The position numbers and the translations under genes were made by a program. From positions 1 through 21,867 of the forward strand of contig NZ_NUNF01000043.1 of NCBI RefSeq assembly GCF_002585305.1: a DNA stretch of 21,867 nucleotides. The letters are read 5' to 3'. Below are positions 7,861 through 16,042 of this stretch, one piece after another. Source of the DNA: Bacillus sp. AFS037270 (GTDB lineage: Bacteria; Bacillota; Bacilli; Bacillales_B; DSM-18226). Under the pieces are notes generated by a model that saw nothing but the letters and a program-made list of their open reading frames with translations, searched no databases and was not told the DNA's origin. Every line of letters begins with the position of its first letter. The stretch's first letter is position 1.

Positions 7861-7933
7861 TGGCTCAGGACGGAATCGAACCGCCGACACAAGGATTTTC
7901 AGTCCTTTGCTCTACCGACTGAGCTACTGAGCC
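7861..7933 (-). tRNA. tRNA-Phe (GAA)
   Basis: The 73-nt cloverleaf reads GGCTCAG at the 5' end and CTGAGCC plus A at the 3' end. The anticodon loop is CTGAAAA with anticodon GAA. The D loop and the GGTTCGATTCC T arm are normal. CCA is not encoded. It is the last tRNA of the operon. Confidence 0.97.
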
Positions 7934-7938
7934 AACAG

Positions 7939-8015
7939 TGGCGGTCTGGACGGGACTCGAACCCGCGACCTCCTGCGTGACAGGCAGGCATTCTAACCAA
8001 CTGAACTACCAGACC
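7939..8015 (-). tRNA. tRNA-Asp (GTC)
   Basis: 77 nt including an encoded CCA. The acceptor stem is GGTCTGG/CCAGACC with discriminator G, and the anticodon GTC lies in the CTGTCAC loop. The T arm GGTTCGAGTCC is normal. It lies 5 nt from tRNA-Phe. Confidence 0.97.
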
Positions 8016-8078
8016 AAATTAATTGATCGTCAGCAAGGAAACCGTCCTTGCCAGCCTTTTGCTGACAATCAAAAGCCA

Positions 8079-8150
8079 TGACCCCTACGGGACTCGAACC
8101 CGTGTTACCTCCGTGAAAGGGAGGTGTCTTAACCGCTTGACCAAGGGGCC
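8079..8150 (-). tRNA. tRNA-Glu (TTC)
   Basis: The 72-nt cloverleaf has acceptor GGCCCCT paired with AGGGGTC (one G-U), discriminator A and anticodon TTC in the CTTTCAC loop. CCA is not encoded. A 63-nt spacer separates it from tRNA-Asp. Confidence 0.96.
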
Positions 8151-8164
8151 ATATTAAATATAAA

Positions 8165-8240
8165 TGGTGAGCCATGAAGGACTCGAACCTTCGACCCTCT
8201 GATTAAAAGTCAGATGCTCTACCAACTGAGCTAATGGCTC
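8165..8240 (-). tRNA. tRNA-Lys (TTT)
   Basis: 76 nt including an encoded CCA. The acceptor is GAGCCAT/ATGGCTC, with anticodon TTT in the CTTTTAA loop. It is the first intact tRNA of the operon. Its 5' half is duplicated exactly at 8359-8389, nearer to the promoter. Confidence 0.97.
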
Positions 8241-8358
8241 GTACTAATATGATGTTCCTAAACTTTGATTTTCGCCGGATGCCCACGCCTCAGTAAGTTT
8301 ATTCAAGCAGCAGCTCGGCGTGTGCCATGATGCTGTTGCAATGTAGCTTATTCGATCG

Positions 8359-8389
8359 TGCTCTACCAACTGAGCTAATGGCTCGTACT
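8359..8389 (-). pseudogene. Truncated duplicate of tRNA-Lys (5' half)
   Basis: These 31 nt are identical to 8215-8245. They cover 5 leader bases (AGTAC on the minus strand) and the first 26 nt of tRNA-Lys: 5' acceptor strand, D arm and the start of the anticodon stem. There is no anticodon or 3' half, so it cannot make a tRNA. It lies between the promoter and the intact tRNA-Lys and should be transcribed as part of the leader. Confidence 0.85.
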
Positions 8390-8419
8390 TTTTAACATCG
8401 TATCGTGACGACGCTTTTT

Positions 8420-8449
8420 ATAATAGCATGGATGTTATAGCTAGTGCAA
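8420..8449 (-). promoter_or_regulatory. Promoter of the tRNA operon
   Basis: On the minus strand, TTGCAC (8449-8444) and TATTAT (8425-8420) are 18 nt apart. A TGC before the -10 makes an extended -10 motif. An AT-rich tract of A and T runs lies immediately upstream (about 8450-8480) and could act as an UP element. It is the only good promoter ahead of tRNA-Lys. Confidence 0.65.
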
Positions 8450-8469
8450 TACTTTTTTAAAAAGTTTTT

Positions 8470-8503
8470 TAAAAAAAGTTTGAAGCCCTCATAGAAGAGG
8501 GCT
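8470..8503 (-). terminator. Rho-independent terminator of purA
   Basis: On the minus strand AGCCCTC and GAGGGCT form a 7-bp stem around TTCTAT, followed by TCAAAC and seven T. Repeat copy 3 lies between it and the purA stop codon, so it is about 160 nt downstream of the gene. Confidence 0.8.
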
Positions 8504-8544
8504 CCTCATTAAAGAAGAATGTATCTCTTTTATCTTTGATTACT

Positions 8545-8666
8545 ATCTAGCTGCAGCGCCTAGAGGCTCGAAGGTCTACAGCCAATCCAGCAGGAAGGCT
8601 AAAAAGCAGCCTTCTTTGCTGGATCGTCTTATGCCTGTCGCCTCTGGTCAAGGCGCTTCCGCTTTT
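8545..8666 (+). repeat. Dispersed palindromic repeat, copy 3
   Basis: It aligns along its length with the reverse complement of copy 2, from CTGCAGCGCC to CAAGGCGCTTCCGCTTTT. The central hairpin AAGGCT...AGCCTT is extended by CCAGCA/TGCTGG. Its end abuts and overlaps by two bases the purA stop codon, and it sits between that stop and the purA terminator. Confidence 0.85.
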
Positions 8667-9957
8667 AAATTTGTCTCCAAGGGCTGCGGACAACATTTGT
8701 TTGGGTGCGATCTGGGCCGACAGAGAAGGTTGTCAATGGCACACCTGTCAACTGGGTTACACGTTCTACATAATGGCGAGCGTTAAGAGGAAGCTCATCC
8801 AAAGATTTAACGCCGGTAATATCCTCGGTCCAGCCAGGTAGCTCCTCATAAATTGGTTCACATTGTGAAAGAATCCTTAAGTTTGCTGGATATTCAGTAA
8901 TAACTTCATCCTTATAGCGATAAGCCGTACAAATCTTTAACGTTTCAATCCCTGTTAACACATCAATAGAATTTAGAGATAGATCGGTTAAGCCGCTGAC
9001 ACGACGGGCATGACGTACGACAACACTATCAAACCAGCCCACACGGCGCGGGCGGCCTGTTGTTGTACCGTACTCACGGCCTACTTCACGAATCCGGTTT
9101 CCAATTTCATTATTTAATTCAGTTGGGAATGGGCCATCACCTACACGTGAAGTATAGGCCTTACAAACACCAACAACATGAGTGATTTTAGAAGGACCTA
9201 CACCAGACCCAATGGTTACTCCACCTGCAACAGGATTTGAAGATGTAACGAATGGATATGTACCTTGGTCAATATCAAGCATAACCCCTTGGGCACCTTC
9301 AAATAGAACACGTTTGCCTTCATCTAGAGCATCATTTAAAACAACAGATGTATCACATACATATTTTTTAACTTGCTGTCCATATTCATAGTATTCATCT
9401 AGAATATCTTCTTTTTTAAAACCTTCTGTCTCATAAATTCGCTCAAATAAACGATTTTTCTCTTCAAGATTTTGTTCTAACTTTTCTTCAAAAATTTCAC
9501 GATCGAGCAAATCAGCAATCCGAATCCCAACACGGGCAGCTTTATCCATATAGGCTGGGCCAATACCCTTTTTGGTTGTACCAATTTTATTTGCACCTTT
9601 ACGCAATTCTTCTACTTCATCTAATTTTAAGTGATAAGGAAGAATGACATGGGCACGGTTACTAATCCGGAGATTATCCGTTGTCACGCCCTTTTCATGT
9701 AAATACGCAAGTTCTGCTACAAGTGCCTTTGGATCAACAACCATTCCATTACCGATTACACTAATTTTTTCTTTATTAAAAATCCCAGATGGTATTAAAT
9801 GTAACTTATAGGTTTCACCGTTAAATTTGATGGTGTGTCCAGCATTGTTTCCACCTTGATAACGTGCGATTACTTCTGCATTCTCAGAAAGGAAATCGGT
9901 AATTTTCCCTTTTCCTTCGTCTCCCCATTGTGTTCCAACAACCACTACTGATGACAT
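8665..9957 (-). CDS. purA: Adenylosuccinate synthetase
   Basis: Condenses IMP with aspartate using GTP, the first step from IMP to AMP. The 430 residues equal the B. subtilis length. The N-terminal GDEGKGK phosphate loop (12-18), catalytic Asp13 and His41 (NNAGHT), and the C-terminal [10 protein letters not shown] segment are all present. An upstream in-frame GTG would add three residues but directly abuts the GGAGG ribosome-binding site. The ATG at 9957 is 8 nt from it and is preferred. It is transcribed alone from a promoter with two PurR boxes. The stop codon touches repeat copy 3, but the C-terminus is of normal length. Confidence 0.97.
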   Translation of the reverse strand: MSSVVVVGTQWGDEGKGKITDFLSENAEVIARYQGGNNAGHTIKFNGETYKLHLIPSGIFNKEKISVIGNGMVVDPKALVAELAYLHEKGVTTDNLRISNRAHVILPYHLKLDEVEELRKGANKIGTTKKGIGPAYMDKAARVGIRIADLLDREIFEEKLEQNLEEKNRLFERIYETEGFKKEDILDEYYEYGQQVKKYVCDTSVVLNDALDEGKRVLFEGAQGVMLDIDQGTYPFVTSSNPVAGGVTIGSGVGPSKITHVVGVCKAYTSRVGDGPFPTELNNEIGNRIREVGREYGTTTGRPRRVGWFDSVVVRHARRVSGLTDLSLNSIDVLTGIETLKICTAYRYKDEVITEYPANLRILSQCEPIYEELPGWTEDITGVKSLDELPLNARHYVERVTQLTGVPLTTFSVGPDRTQTNVVRSPWRQI

Positions 9958-10002
9958 GAATGGCACCTCCGAAATTTCTGCTTCTTATTTAAACCTACAC
10001 AT

Positions 10003-10032
10003 AGTTTATCAATTTTAGCAGAGTAAAGTCAA
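10003..10032 (-). promoter_or_regulatory. Promoter of purA
   Basis: On the minus strand TTGACT (10032-10027) and TAAACT (10008-10003) are 18 nt apart, about 45 nt before the start codon. PurR boxes adjoin it upstream. Confidence 0.65.
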
Positions 10033-10033
10033 C

Positions 10034-10080
10034 AAAACACGAACATTTCCTATAACACTAGAAAAATACGTTCGTAAATA
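10034..10080 (-). promoter_or_regulatory. PurR operator: paired inverted PurBoxes before purA
   Basis: Two ACGAAC cores face each other, at 10039-10044 (plus-strand CACGAACATT) and 10067-10074 (plus-strand ACGTTCGTAA), about 25 nt between the CGAAC cores. Both resemble the PurR PurBox (consensus AWWWCCGAACWWT). They lie directly upstream of the -35, the arrangement known for purA and the pur operon in B. subtilis, where PurR represses and PRPP relieves. Confidence 0.7.
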
Positions 10081-10097
10081 TATTAATATATGAAAAT

Positions 10098-10131
10098 TAA
10101 AAAAGGATCAGCCAAATAGGCTAATCCTTTA
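10098..10131 (-). terminator. Rho-independent terminator of dnaC
   Basis: On the minus strand AAAGGAT-T-AGCC and GGCT-G-ATCCTTT pair around TATTT (one T-G position), followed by TTTTTTA. It begins about 9 nt after the dnaC stop codon. Confidence 0.82.
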
Positions 10132-10139
10132 TAATAAAA

Positions 10140-11492
10140 CTACGCACCTGGAGGCTCATAACGTGTCTCTAGATTTACGAATTTATTATATTCCTTCACA
10201 AAAGCTAATGCAACGGTTCCGGTTGGGCCATTACGTTGTTTAGCAATAATGATTTCAATAATATTTTTATTCTCGGATTCCTTATCATAGTAGTCATCAC
10301 GATATAAGAACGCCACGATATCAGCGTCCTGCTCAATACTACCAGATTCACGGATATCGGACATCATCGGACGCTTATCCTGACGCTGCTCAACGCCACG
10401 GGAAAGCTGCGAAAGGGCAATAACAGGGACTTTAAGTTCACGGGCTAATTGCTTAAGTGAACGGGAAATCTCTGAAACTTCCTGCTGACGGTTTTCACCC
10501 GATCTGCCGCTTCCTAAAATCAGCTGCAAGTAGTCAATTAAAATCATACCGAGGCCGTGCTCCTGCTGAAGACGGCGGCATTTTGAACGAATATCACTGA
10601 TTCTAACTCCCGGAGTATCATCGATAAATATACCAGAGTTGGAGAGACTGCCCATTGCCATTGTTAACTTGCCCCAGTCATCATCTGTTAAGGAACCGGT
10701 ACGAAGTCTTTGCGCATCAATATTTCCTTCCGAACAAAGCATACGCATAACCAGCTGTTCAGCTCCCATCTCAAGACTGAAGATGGCTACATTTTCACCT
10801 GTCTTTGTCGCCACATTTGCGGCAATATTCAAGGCAAAGGCTGTTTTACCTACGGAAGGACGGGCACCCACAATGATTAAATCATTGCGTTGGAATCCTG
10901 CTGTCATTCTGTCGAGCTCAGCAAATCCCGTTGAGATCCCGGTAATATCCCCAACACGGTTATGCATTTCCTCGATATTATCATATGTTCGGACAAGAAC
11001 ATCTTTAATATTATGGAATGCCCCCGCATTCTTTCTTTGGGCCACTTCCATAATGCTCTTTTCTGCTTCACTTAAAAGAGCTTCTACTTCGTCTTCACGG
11101 GAATATCCATCAGAAGCAATATTCGTAGCTGTCCGGATTAGTCTTCTAAGCAGGGACTTCTCTTCTACAATTCTAGCATAATACTCTATGTTAGCAGCCG
11201 TCGGTACAGAACCGGACAAATCACTTAAGTAACTAACACCGCCTATATCCTCAATCAATTTGGCAGCTGCAAGTTCCTCTGTAACCGTCACAAGGTCAAC
11301 GGCTTTCCCTTGATCATTTAAATCCAGCATAACATTAAAGATTTTTTGGTGGGACGCACGGTAAAAGTCCTCAGGTATTAATATTTCTGAAGCCAGCGTC
11401 AGCGCAGAAGGCTCTAAAAAGATAGCCCCTAGAACAGCTTGCTCCGCCTCAATATTTTGCGGCGGCATACGATCCGCTAATACATCATTCAT
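10140..11492 (-). CDS. dnaC: Replicative DNA helicase (DnaB family, DnaC in Bacillus)
   Basis: The hexameric 5'-3' helicase that unwinds DNA at the replication fork and works with primase DnaG and the DnaI loader. Its 450 residues are close to the B. subtilis protein (454). The N-terminal DnaB domain (about 10-115) is followed by a RecA-like ATPase with Walker A GARPSVGKT (209-217), Walker B ILIDYLQL (around 310) and the DnaB-type RQQEVSEISRSLKQLA segment. There is no intein. The ATG follows AGGAGG by about 10 nt. Spacers with terminators lie on both sides, so it seems to be its own unit, downstream of rplI. Confidence 0.97.
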   Translation of the reverse strand: MNDVLADRMPPQNIEAEQAVLGAIFLEPSALTLASEILIPEDFYRASHQKIFNVMLDLNDQGKAVDLVTVTEELAAAKLIEDIGGVSYLSDLSGSVPTAANIEYYARIVEEKSLLRRLIRTATNIASDGYSREDEVEALLSEAEKSIMEVAQRKNAGAFHNIKDVLVRTYDNIEEMHNRVGDITGISTGFAELDRMTAGFQRNDLIIVGARPSVGKTAFALNIAANVATKTGENVAIFSLEMGAEQLVMRMLCSEGNIDAQRLRTGSLTDDDWGKLTMAMGSLSNSGIFIDDTPGVRISDIRSKCRRLQQEHGLGMILIDYLQLILGSGRSGENRQQEVSEISRSLKQLARELKVPVIALSQLSRGVEQRQDKRPMMSDIRESGSIEQDADIVAFLYRDDYYDKESENKNIIEIIIAKQRNGPTGTVALAFVKEYNKFVNLETRYEPPGA

Positions 11493-11555
11493 CTATCAAA
11501 AACCTCCTAGCTTAGAAGGATAATTAAAAACTATATTAAAATTATCATATCTCTA

Positions 11556-11587
11556 AAAGAAAAAAGTGACCAGTCATAACCGATCAC
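11556..11587 (-). terminator. Rho-independent terminator of the yybS-gdpP-rplI operon
   Basis: On the minus strand GTGATCGG and CTGGTCAC form an 8-bp stem with wobble pairs around TTATGA, followed by TTTTTTCTTTT. It lies about 65 nt after the rplI stop. Confidence 0.78.
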
Positions 11588-11651
11588 AAGAGAATTGCTA
11601 CTTCTTATCTTAACATGTTTATTGGTACTTTCGTACTGGCAAATTTTCACC

Positions 11652-12101
11652 TTATTTTATTTCTGATACTGAAACCGTTAACGTCGCTGTTACTTCATGG
11701 TGAAGCTTTACTGGCACCTTTGTATGTCCTAATGTCCGAATCGCATCATCTAATTCCATTTTACGTTTATCAATTTTAATGCCATGTTTCTTTTGTAATT
11801 CTTCCGCAACTTGCTTGGTGGTAATGGAACCAAACAGTCTGCCTCCTTCACCAGCCTTGGCTGTCAGTTCAACAGTCGTCTTATCTAAAACTTCCTTCAG
11901 CTTTTTAGCCTCAGCAAGCTCTTGAGCGGCAGCCTTTTCTTCCTTTTTCTTTTGAGCATCAAGAGAACTAATATTAGCATTATTTGCCTCAATGGCCAGG
12001 CCTTGTTTAATTAAAAAGTTATGTGCGTAGCCATCCGCAACATTTTTAACTTCTCCTTTTTTACCTTTACCTTTAACATCCTTTAAAAAAATGACTTTCA
12101 T
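11652..12101 (-). CDS. rplI: 50S ribosomal protein L9
   Basis: 149 residues. The N-terminal globular domain carries the bL9 signature (about 1-47, with [14 protein letters not shown] and NFLIKQGLA). It is followed by the long charged connecting helix (about 50-75) and a C-terminal RNA-binding domain. It binds 23S rRNA near the base of L1 and helps maintain the reading frame. Its ATG overlaps the gdpP stop by 4 nt (ATGA), so translation is probably coupled. The GGAG site lies inside the gdpP end. It is the last gene of the operon. Confidence 0.97.
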   Translation of the reverse strand: MKVIFLKDVKGKGKKGEVKNVADGYAHNFLIKQGLAIEANNANISSLDAQKKKEEKAAAQELAEAKKLKEVLDKTTVELTAKAGEGGRLFGSITTKQVAEELQKKHGIKIDKRKMELDDAIRTLGHTKVPVKLHHEVTATLTVSVSEIK

Positions 12102-14071
12102 TCTTTTTTCACTCCTTCAAAATAATCATCAATCGCCAGCTTTAATTGGGCCTCTGTTTCTTCAACCGTCAGCCCAGTCAGCTGGGTAGCTGCATTTGTT
12201 AAATGACCTCCGCCCTTGAGGCTCTCCATAATCACCTGCACATTGATATTTCCAAGCGACCTAGCACTGATAGCAATCACGCCTTCGTCCCGTTTCGCTA
12301 TTACAAAGGATCCGAGTACCCCATCCATAGCTAATAAGGTATCTGCAGCCTGTGCAATGATTACCTGGTCATACAGGTCTTGTTCTGAGCCTTTAGCAAT
12401 GGCAATCCCATCACGGTAAAAGGCCACCGATTCAATTAACTTCGATCGTCGTATATATGTATCGACGTCTTCTTTCAAAAGCTTTTGAACAAGAATCGTA
12501 TCAGCTCCATGTGCCCGCAGATAAGAAGCGGCATCGAACGTCCGTGAGCCGGTTCTTAGTGTGAAGCTTTTTGTATCGACAATAATTCCTGCTAAGAGAG
12601 CGGTTGCCTCTATCATTTCAATTTTACTCCGTTTTGGCTGATATTCCAAAAATTCTGTCACAAGCTCTGCTGTTGAGGAGGCATATGGTTCCATATATAC
12701 AAGCAGAGGGTTCGCAATAAATTCTTCTCCACGGCGGTGATGGTCAATGACCACCTTATGATCAATTTTATTTAATAACCGTTCCTCTATCACCATAGAA
12801 GGTTTATGAGTATCGACAATGACAAGCAATGTTTTTTCTGTAGCAATTTCTAATGCAAGTTCAGGATCAATGAAGTAAGAATATAATTGTTCTTGGTGGC
12901 GTATTTCTTCCATTAACCTTTTTACTCCACTTTCCATTTCTTGCATGTTTACAACGATATAAGCTTCCTTCTGGTTCATTTGAGCTACCTTATAAATACC
13001 AATACTTGAACCAATCGAATCCATATCAGGGTTCTTATGCCCCATGATGATGACTTTATCACTGGCAATAATTAAATCTCTAATGGCATGGGAGATCACT
13101 CTTGCTCTCACTCTTGTCCGCTTCTCAACAGGGTTCGTTTTACCCCCATAAAATTTCACCTTGCCGCTTGGCAGTTTAATGGCCACTTGATCACCGCCTC
13201 TGCCTAGGGCTAAGTCAAGGCTGGATTGAGCCATAGCGCCTAGTTCAGGAAGGGAGGATACTCCTGTGCCGACACCGATACTTAATGTAAAGGTGACATT
13301 TTGCTTAGAGGTCATTTCCCTCACTTCATCGAGGATCGTGAACTTGCCCTTTTCAAGAATACGAAGAATTCTCTCGCTAAAAACCGCAATAAAACGTTCG
13401 GATGAAACCCTTTTTAAATAAATACCATTATCCTGGGCCCATTTATTTAATATCGACGTAACTAAATTATTAATGCTGCCACGCATTTGGTCATCCATGC
13501 CCTGTGTAAGATCATCATAATTATCAAGAAAAATTGTTGCAATAACCGTCCGATCATCCTGATACCTTTTTTCGATCTCCGTTTGCTCCGTTACATCAAA
13601 GAAATATAACAGCCGTTCTTGCCGTTTATGGACAACACGGAATTTTCGTTCATGAAGGGTAAAAACTTCTGTTTCTACCTCTTGTTTAATCAAAGGAATC
13701 AACGCATCTGCAACATCATAAAGTGATCTGCCTACTAATGTAACCTCATCAAAGCAGGAGGAAAGATAAGGATTTGTCCACTCGATGTAATATTCCTCAT
13801 TGATAAGCATAATCCCGATTGGCATTTCCATCAGGGCTTCTTCGCCAACCTTTTTCACTCGATAGGACAGAGTGGAAATATATTTTTCCATCTCTTTTCG
13901 CTCTCTGCGGTCAATGACTAACATATAGTAGAGGGGCACTAACATTAATAAAAACCCAGCGACGCTCAAAATCCAATTATATAAAAGCAGGATGATAAGC
14001 AGAATCACAGTAACGCCAATAAGCCCATAAAAAGGGTAACGAATTGACCGCTTTTCAAAAAATGCAGGCAA
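12098..14071 (-). CDS. gdpP: GdpP (YybT), membrane c-di-AMP phosphodiesterase
   Basis: Hydrolyses the second messenger c-di-AMP to pApA, affecting wall stress, beta-lactam tolerance and potassium homeostasis. Its 657 residues match the family (about 659). Two membrane helices (about 13-52) are followed by a PAS domain (about 80-150, heme-binding in B. subtilis), a degenerate GGDEF domain (about 172-300), and the DHH/DHHA1 catalytic unit. Metal-binding residues are intact: His345, Asp349 and Asp351 (GHKNPDMDS), Asp420, the DHH triad 443-445 and Asp499, plus the DHHA1 GGGH (620-623). The start is TTG, with AAGGAG 9 nt upstream. It is 21 nt from yybS and overlaps rplI. Confidence 0.95.
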   Translation of the reverse strand: MPAFFEKRSIRYPFYGLIGVTVILLIILLLYNWILSVAGFLLMLVPLYYMLVIDRRERKEMEKYISTLSYRVKKVGEEALMEMPIGIMLINEEYYIEWTNPYLSSCFDEVTLVGRSLYDVADALIPLIKQEVETEVFTLHERKFRVVHKRQERLLYFFDVTEQTEIEKRYQDDRTVIATIFLDNYDDLTQGMDDQMRGSINNLVTSILNKWAQDNGIYLKRVSSERFIAVFSERILRILEKGKFTILDEVREMTSKQNVTFTLSIGVGTGVSSLPELGAMAQSSLDLALGRGGDQVAIKLPSGKVKFYGGKTNPVEKRTRVRARVISHAIRDLIIASDKVIIMGHKNPDMDSIGSSIGIYKVAQMNQKEAYIVVNMQEMESGVKRLMEEIRHQEQLYSYFIDPELALEIATEKTLLVIVDTHKPSMVIEERLLNKIDHKVVIDHHRRGEEFIANPLLVYMEPYASSTAELVTEFLEYQPKRSKIEMIEATALLAGIIVDTKSFTLRTGSRTFDAASYLRAHGADTILVQKLLKEDVDTYIRRSKLIESVAFYRDGIAIAKGSEQDLYDQVIIAQAADTLLAMDGVLGSFVIAKRDEGVIAISARSLGNINVQVIMESLKGGGHLTNAATQLTGLTVEETEAQLKLAIDDYFEGVKKE

Positions 14072-14092
14072 AGTCTTCAGCTCCTTGACGTT

Positions 14093-15037
14093 TTACTCTT
14101 TTTTGGCAAATCGTTTTCTAAAATCAAAACCTAAATCAGTAATCCCTAATATCATTATTATATAATGAACAATCGGTATGATGAAAGATAGAATTACAAT
14201 GAAGATTGCAAAGCCCTTTCCAAACGAACGCTGATAAAAAATATAAAACAAACAAGCTAATCCCTGTAAAAATATAAACCATTCTAAAATAAATCTGGCA
14301 TTAACGATGACTAGATATAAATATGTACCCTCTTGAGGGTGAAATAATAAATAGCCTCCTAATGCGGCTAAGTAATACCATAGAAGACTTTTAGGAAGCA
14401 TAAGATTCCTAAATTTCCCCCACGAAGGAGCAGTAATACCAAACCTTTTGGCAATCGGGAAACAAATCCACTGCGTAATAAAAGCATACACAATCGCCAC
14501 CGTTATTAAATAACCCGGCGCCAATGCCTTGATATTTTTAATTAAATTGGCATTTTGCTCCTGCAAAAGCTTGACTTGGTCTTCTTTTCCTAATGCCTGC
14601 AGCATTGCTTGTGATTGTTTCATGGATTGTTCTAACATTGTATTTAGCTCATGAATAAAATTGATATTCATAAACGTAACAAGTACGGCATAAAAAATGA
14701 TCAAACCAATAATAAAGGTAAGTGTACCTCCTATTAATACAGCTGACCGGCTTTTTGTTTTTTGAGTTATATAGCCCATAACAACACCAGCTGTACCAAA
14801 TAGGGCCATTAACCCCAGACCTTGTAAGGAACTAGAGATAAACGAGATAATAATAGCAGCGATAAAAAAGACAGCAATATATTTCAGGTTATTTTTCGCC
14901 GAAAACATGATAAATGGCAGTGGCAGGATAAAGACACTGATTACACTTAAGGGTGGTATGTAGATCGTTATTAATAAAAAGACGGTAAAGGCGGCTAAAA
15001 GAATAGCACCTTCCGTTAAATTACGGACATTTTTCAC
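14093..15037 (-). CDS. yybS: YybS, DUF2232 polytopic membrane protein
   Basis: A 314-residue membrane protein with about eight helices: two or three in residues 10-48, then about 52-72, 73-93 and 100-122, a loop with a glutamine-rich helix (about 128-170), then 174-195, 217-235 and 272-298. The family (DUF2232, YybS) has no established biochemical activity. It resembles small-molecule transporter S components in fold, which is only suggestive. It is first in yybS-gdpP-rplI. The start is GTG with AGGTG 5 nt upstream, and no better in-frame start is near. A good promoter lies at 15073-15101. Confidence 0.88.
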   Translation of the reverse strand: MKNVRNLTEGAILLAAFTVFLLITIYIPPLSVISVFILPLPFIMFSAKNNLKYIAVFFIAAIIISFISSSLQGLGLMALFGTAGVVMGYITQKTKSRSAVLIGGTLTFIIGLIIFYAVLVTFMNINFIHELNTMLEQSMKQSQAMLQALGKEDQVKLLQEQNANLIKNIKALAPGYLITVAIVYAFITQWICFPIAKRFGITAPSWGKFRNLMLPKSLLWYYLAALGGYLLFHPQEGTYLYLVIVNARFILEWFIFLQGLACLFYIFYQRSFGKGFAIFIVILSFIIPIVHYIIMILGITDLGFDFRKRFAKKE

Positions 15038-15072
15038 TTCAACACCTCATAAATAATTACATCTATTTCTTT

Positions 15073-15101
15073 ATTTTAGCCACTTACTTGTTTTGATACA
15101 A
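15073..15101 (-). promoter_or_regulatory. Promoter of the yybS-gdpP-rplI operon
   Basis: On the minus strand TTGTAT (15101-15096) and TAAAAT (15078-15073) are spaced by exactly 17 nt, just after the rpsR terminator and about 35 nt before the yybS start. Confidence 0.6.
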
Positions 15102-15115
15102 CTTTTGATAAAAGA

Positions 15116-15148
15116 AAAAGACAGTAAGGATGTCCTTACTGTCTTTTT
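15116..15148. terminator. Terminator of the rpsF-ssbA-rpsR operon
   Basis: AAAGACAGTAAGGA and TCCTTACTGTCTTT form a perfect stem of about 14 bp with almost no loop beyond TG/CA, flanked by A and T runs on both sides. It starts 12 nt after the rpsR stop. Confidence 0.9.
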
Positions 15149-15160
15149 AGCTTTACTTTA

Positions 15161-15400
15161 TTATTCACCAGCTACGAATGGTAGTAATGCCATTTGACGT
15201 GCACGTTTGATTGCAACTGTTAGTTTACGTTGGTATTTAGCGCTAGTACCAGTTACACGACGTGGTAAAATTTTTCCACGCTCAGAGATGAATTTTTTAA
15301 GTAAATCTACATCTTTGTAATCGATGCGAGTGATACCATTTGCTGTGAAATAGCACACTTTACGACGCTTTGCGCGACCGCCTTTACGTCCTCCTGCCAT
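15161..15400 (-). CDS. rpsR: 30S ribosomal protein S18
   Basis: 79 residues, the normal Bacillus length, with the conserved bS18 core ([28 protein letters not shown] and the RQMALLPF end). It forms a complex with S6 on the 30S platform. An AGGAGGGA site about 6 nt before the ATG is strong. It is third in rpsF-ssbA-rpsR, 49 nt after ssbA. A single cysteine (residue 16) is present instead of a zinc-ribbon CxxC pattern. Confidence 0.97.
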   Translation of the reverse strand: MAGGRKGGRAKRRKVCYFTANGITRIDYKDVDLLKKFISERGKILPRRVTGTSAKYQRKLTVAIKRARQMALLPFVAGE

Positions 15401-15449
15401 GAAAATTCCCTCCTTTATTTTTTATATGATAACGTTCAAAAGGTTACTT

Positions 15450-15974
15450 TTAGAATGGAAGATCGTCATCAGAGATGTCAATTTGACCAGTTCCTGCAAA
15501 TGGATCTTCATCCATGCGAGTAAACCCTTTGTTTTGATTTTGGTTTGGACGTTGATTCTGATTGCCGCTGCCATATGAATTACCTTGTTGTGGTTCCATA
15601 GGAGGAGCACCATAATAATCGTTGTTGTTACTTCTTCCGCCACCACCAGAAGACGACTTAGGCTCCAGAAATTGAACACTTTCCGCTTGAACCTCTGTAA
15701 CGTAAACACGTTTACCATCTTGTCCTTCATAGTTGCGCGTTTGAATACGGCCATCAACACCTGCAAGGCTGCCTTTTTTTAGGAAGTTTGCCACATTCTC
15801 AGCAGGTTTACGCCAAACAACACAGTTAATAAAGTCTGCTTCACGCTCACCTGACTGACTAGAAAATGGGCGATTAACGGCTAAAGTAAAAGTAGCAACA
15901 GGAACCCCATTTGGCGTATAACGCAAATCAGGATCTTTTGTTAAACGACCAACAAGAACGACACGATTCATCAT
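15450..15974 (-). CDS. ssbA: Single-stranded DNA-binding protein SsbA
   Basis: 174 residues. The OB-fold (1-108) begins [14 protein letters not shown] and is nearly the B. subtilis SsbA sequence. A Gly/Asn/Gln-rich linker (about 110-160) and the acidic tail DISDDDLPF, which docks replication and repair partners, follow. The frame extends upstream, but the ATG at 15974 has AGGAG 9 nt before it and gives the family N-terminus. The ATG three bases later is also possible. Placement between rpsF and rpsR is conserved in Firmicutes. A parS-like sequence lies in its leader. Confidence 0.96.
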   Translation of the reverse strand: MMNRVVLVGRLTKDPDLRYTPNGVPVATFTLAVNRPFSSQSGEREADFINCVVWRKPAENVANFLKKGSLAGVDGRIQTRNYEGQDGKRVYVTEVQAESVQFLEPKSSSGGGGRSNNNDYYGAPPMEPQQGNSYGSGNQNQRPNQNQNKGFTRMDEDPFAGTGQIDISDDDLPF

Positions 15975-16003
15975 CAGAATCAACTCCTTTTCTTTCGGTA
16001 AAA

Positions 16004-16019
16004 TGTTCCACATGAAACA
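16004..16019. other. parS-like site between rpsF and ssbA
   Basis: TGTTCCACATGAAACA differs from the parS consensus at two of 16 positions. One change (TTCC) also occurs in natural Bacillus sites; the other breaks the central CG. It may be a weak or decayed ParB site. Confidence 0.4.
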
Positions 16020-16042
16020 TTTTGCCAAGATATATATAATTC

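Larger units (their letters stand above)
8241..8664. other. Leader of the tRNA operon and purA 3' region
   Basis: This 424-nt stretch has no protein gene. It contains an unexplained 113-nt segment (8246-8358) with a possible 9-bp stem (8281-8289 with 8317-8325, one mismatch), a tRNA-Lys 5' fragment (8359-8389), the tRNA promoter (8420-8449), an AT tract, the purA terminator (8470-8503) and repeat copy 3 (8545-8666). Confidence 0.8.

Noticed and set aside
7680..7892. 70-codon minus-strand frame into tRNA-Phe
   Set aside because: It overlaps the tRNA and the terminator and has no ribosome-binding site.
7993..8175. Minus-strand frame across tRNA-Glu and its spacers
   Set aside because: It runs through tRNA genes, so it cannot be a protein gene.
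8246..8358. Riboswitch or T-box in the tRNA leader
   Set aside because: I saw no T-box sequence, no specifier stem and no terminator/antiterminator pair.
9958..9966. GTG start that would extend PurA by three residues
   Set aside because: It abuts the GGAGG site with no spacing. The ATG at 9957 has proper spacing and gives the family length.
10639..11181. 180-codon plus-strand frame opposite dnaC
   Set aside because: It is antisense to the helicase ATPase domain, and its length follows from codon bias of the real gene. No promoter or ribosome-binding site is evident.
15422..15766. 114-codon minus-strand frame overlapping ssbA
   Set aside because: It is a shadow in another frame of ssbA, whose OB-fold and acidic tail are clear.
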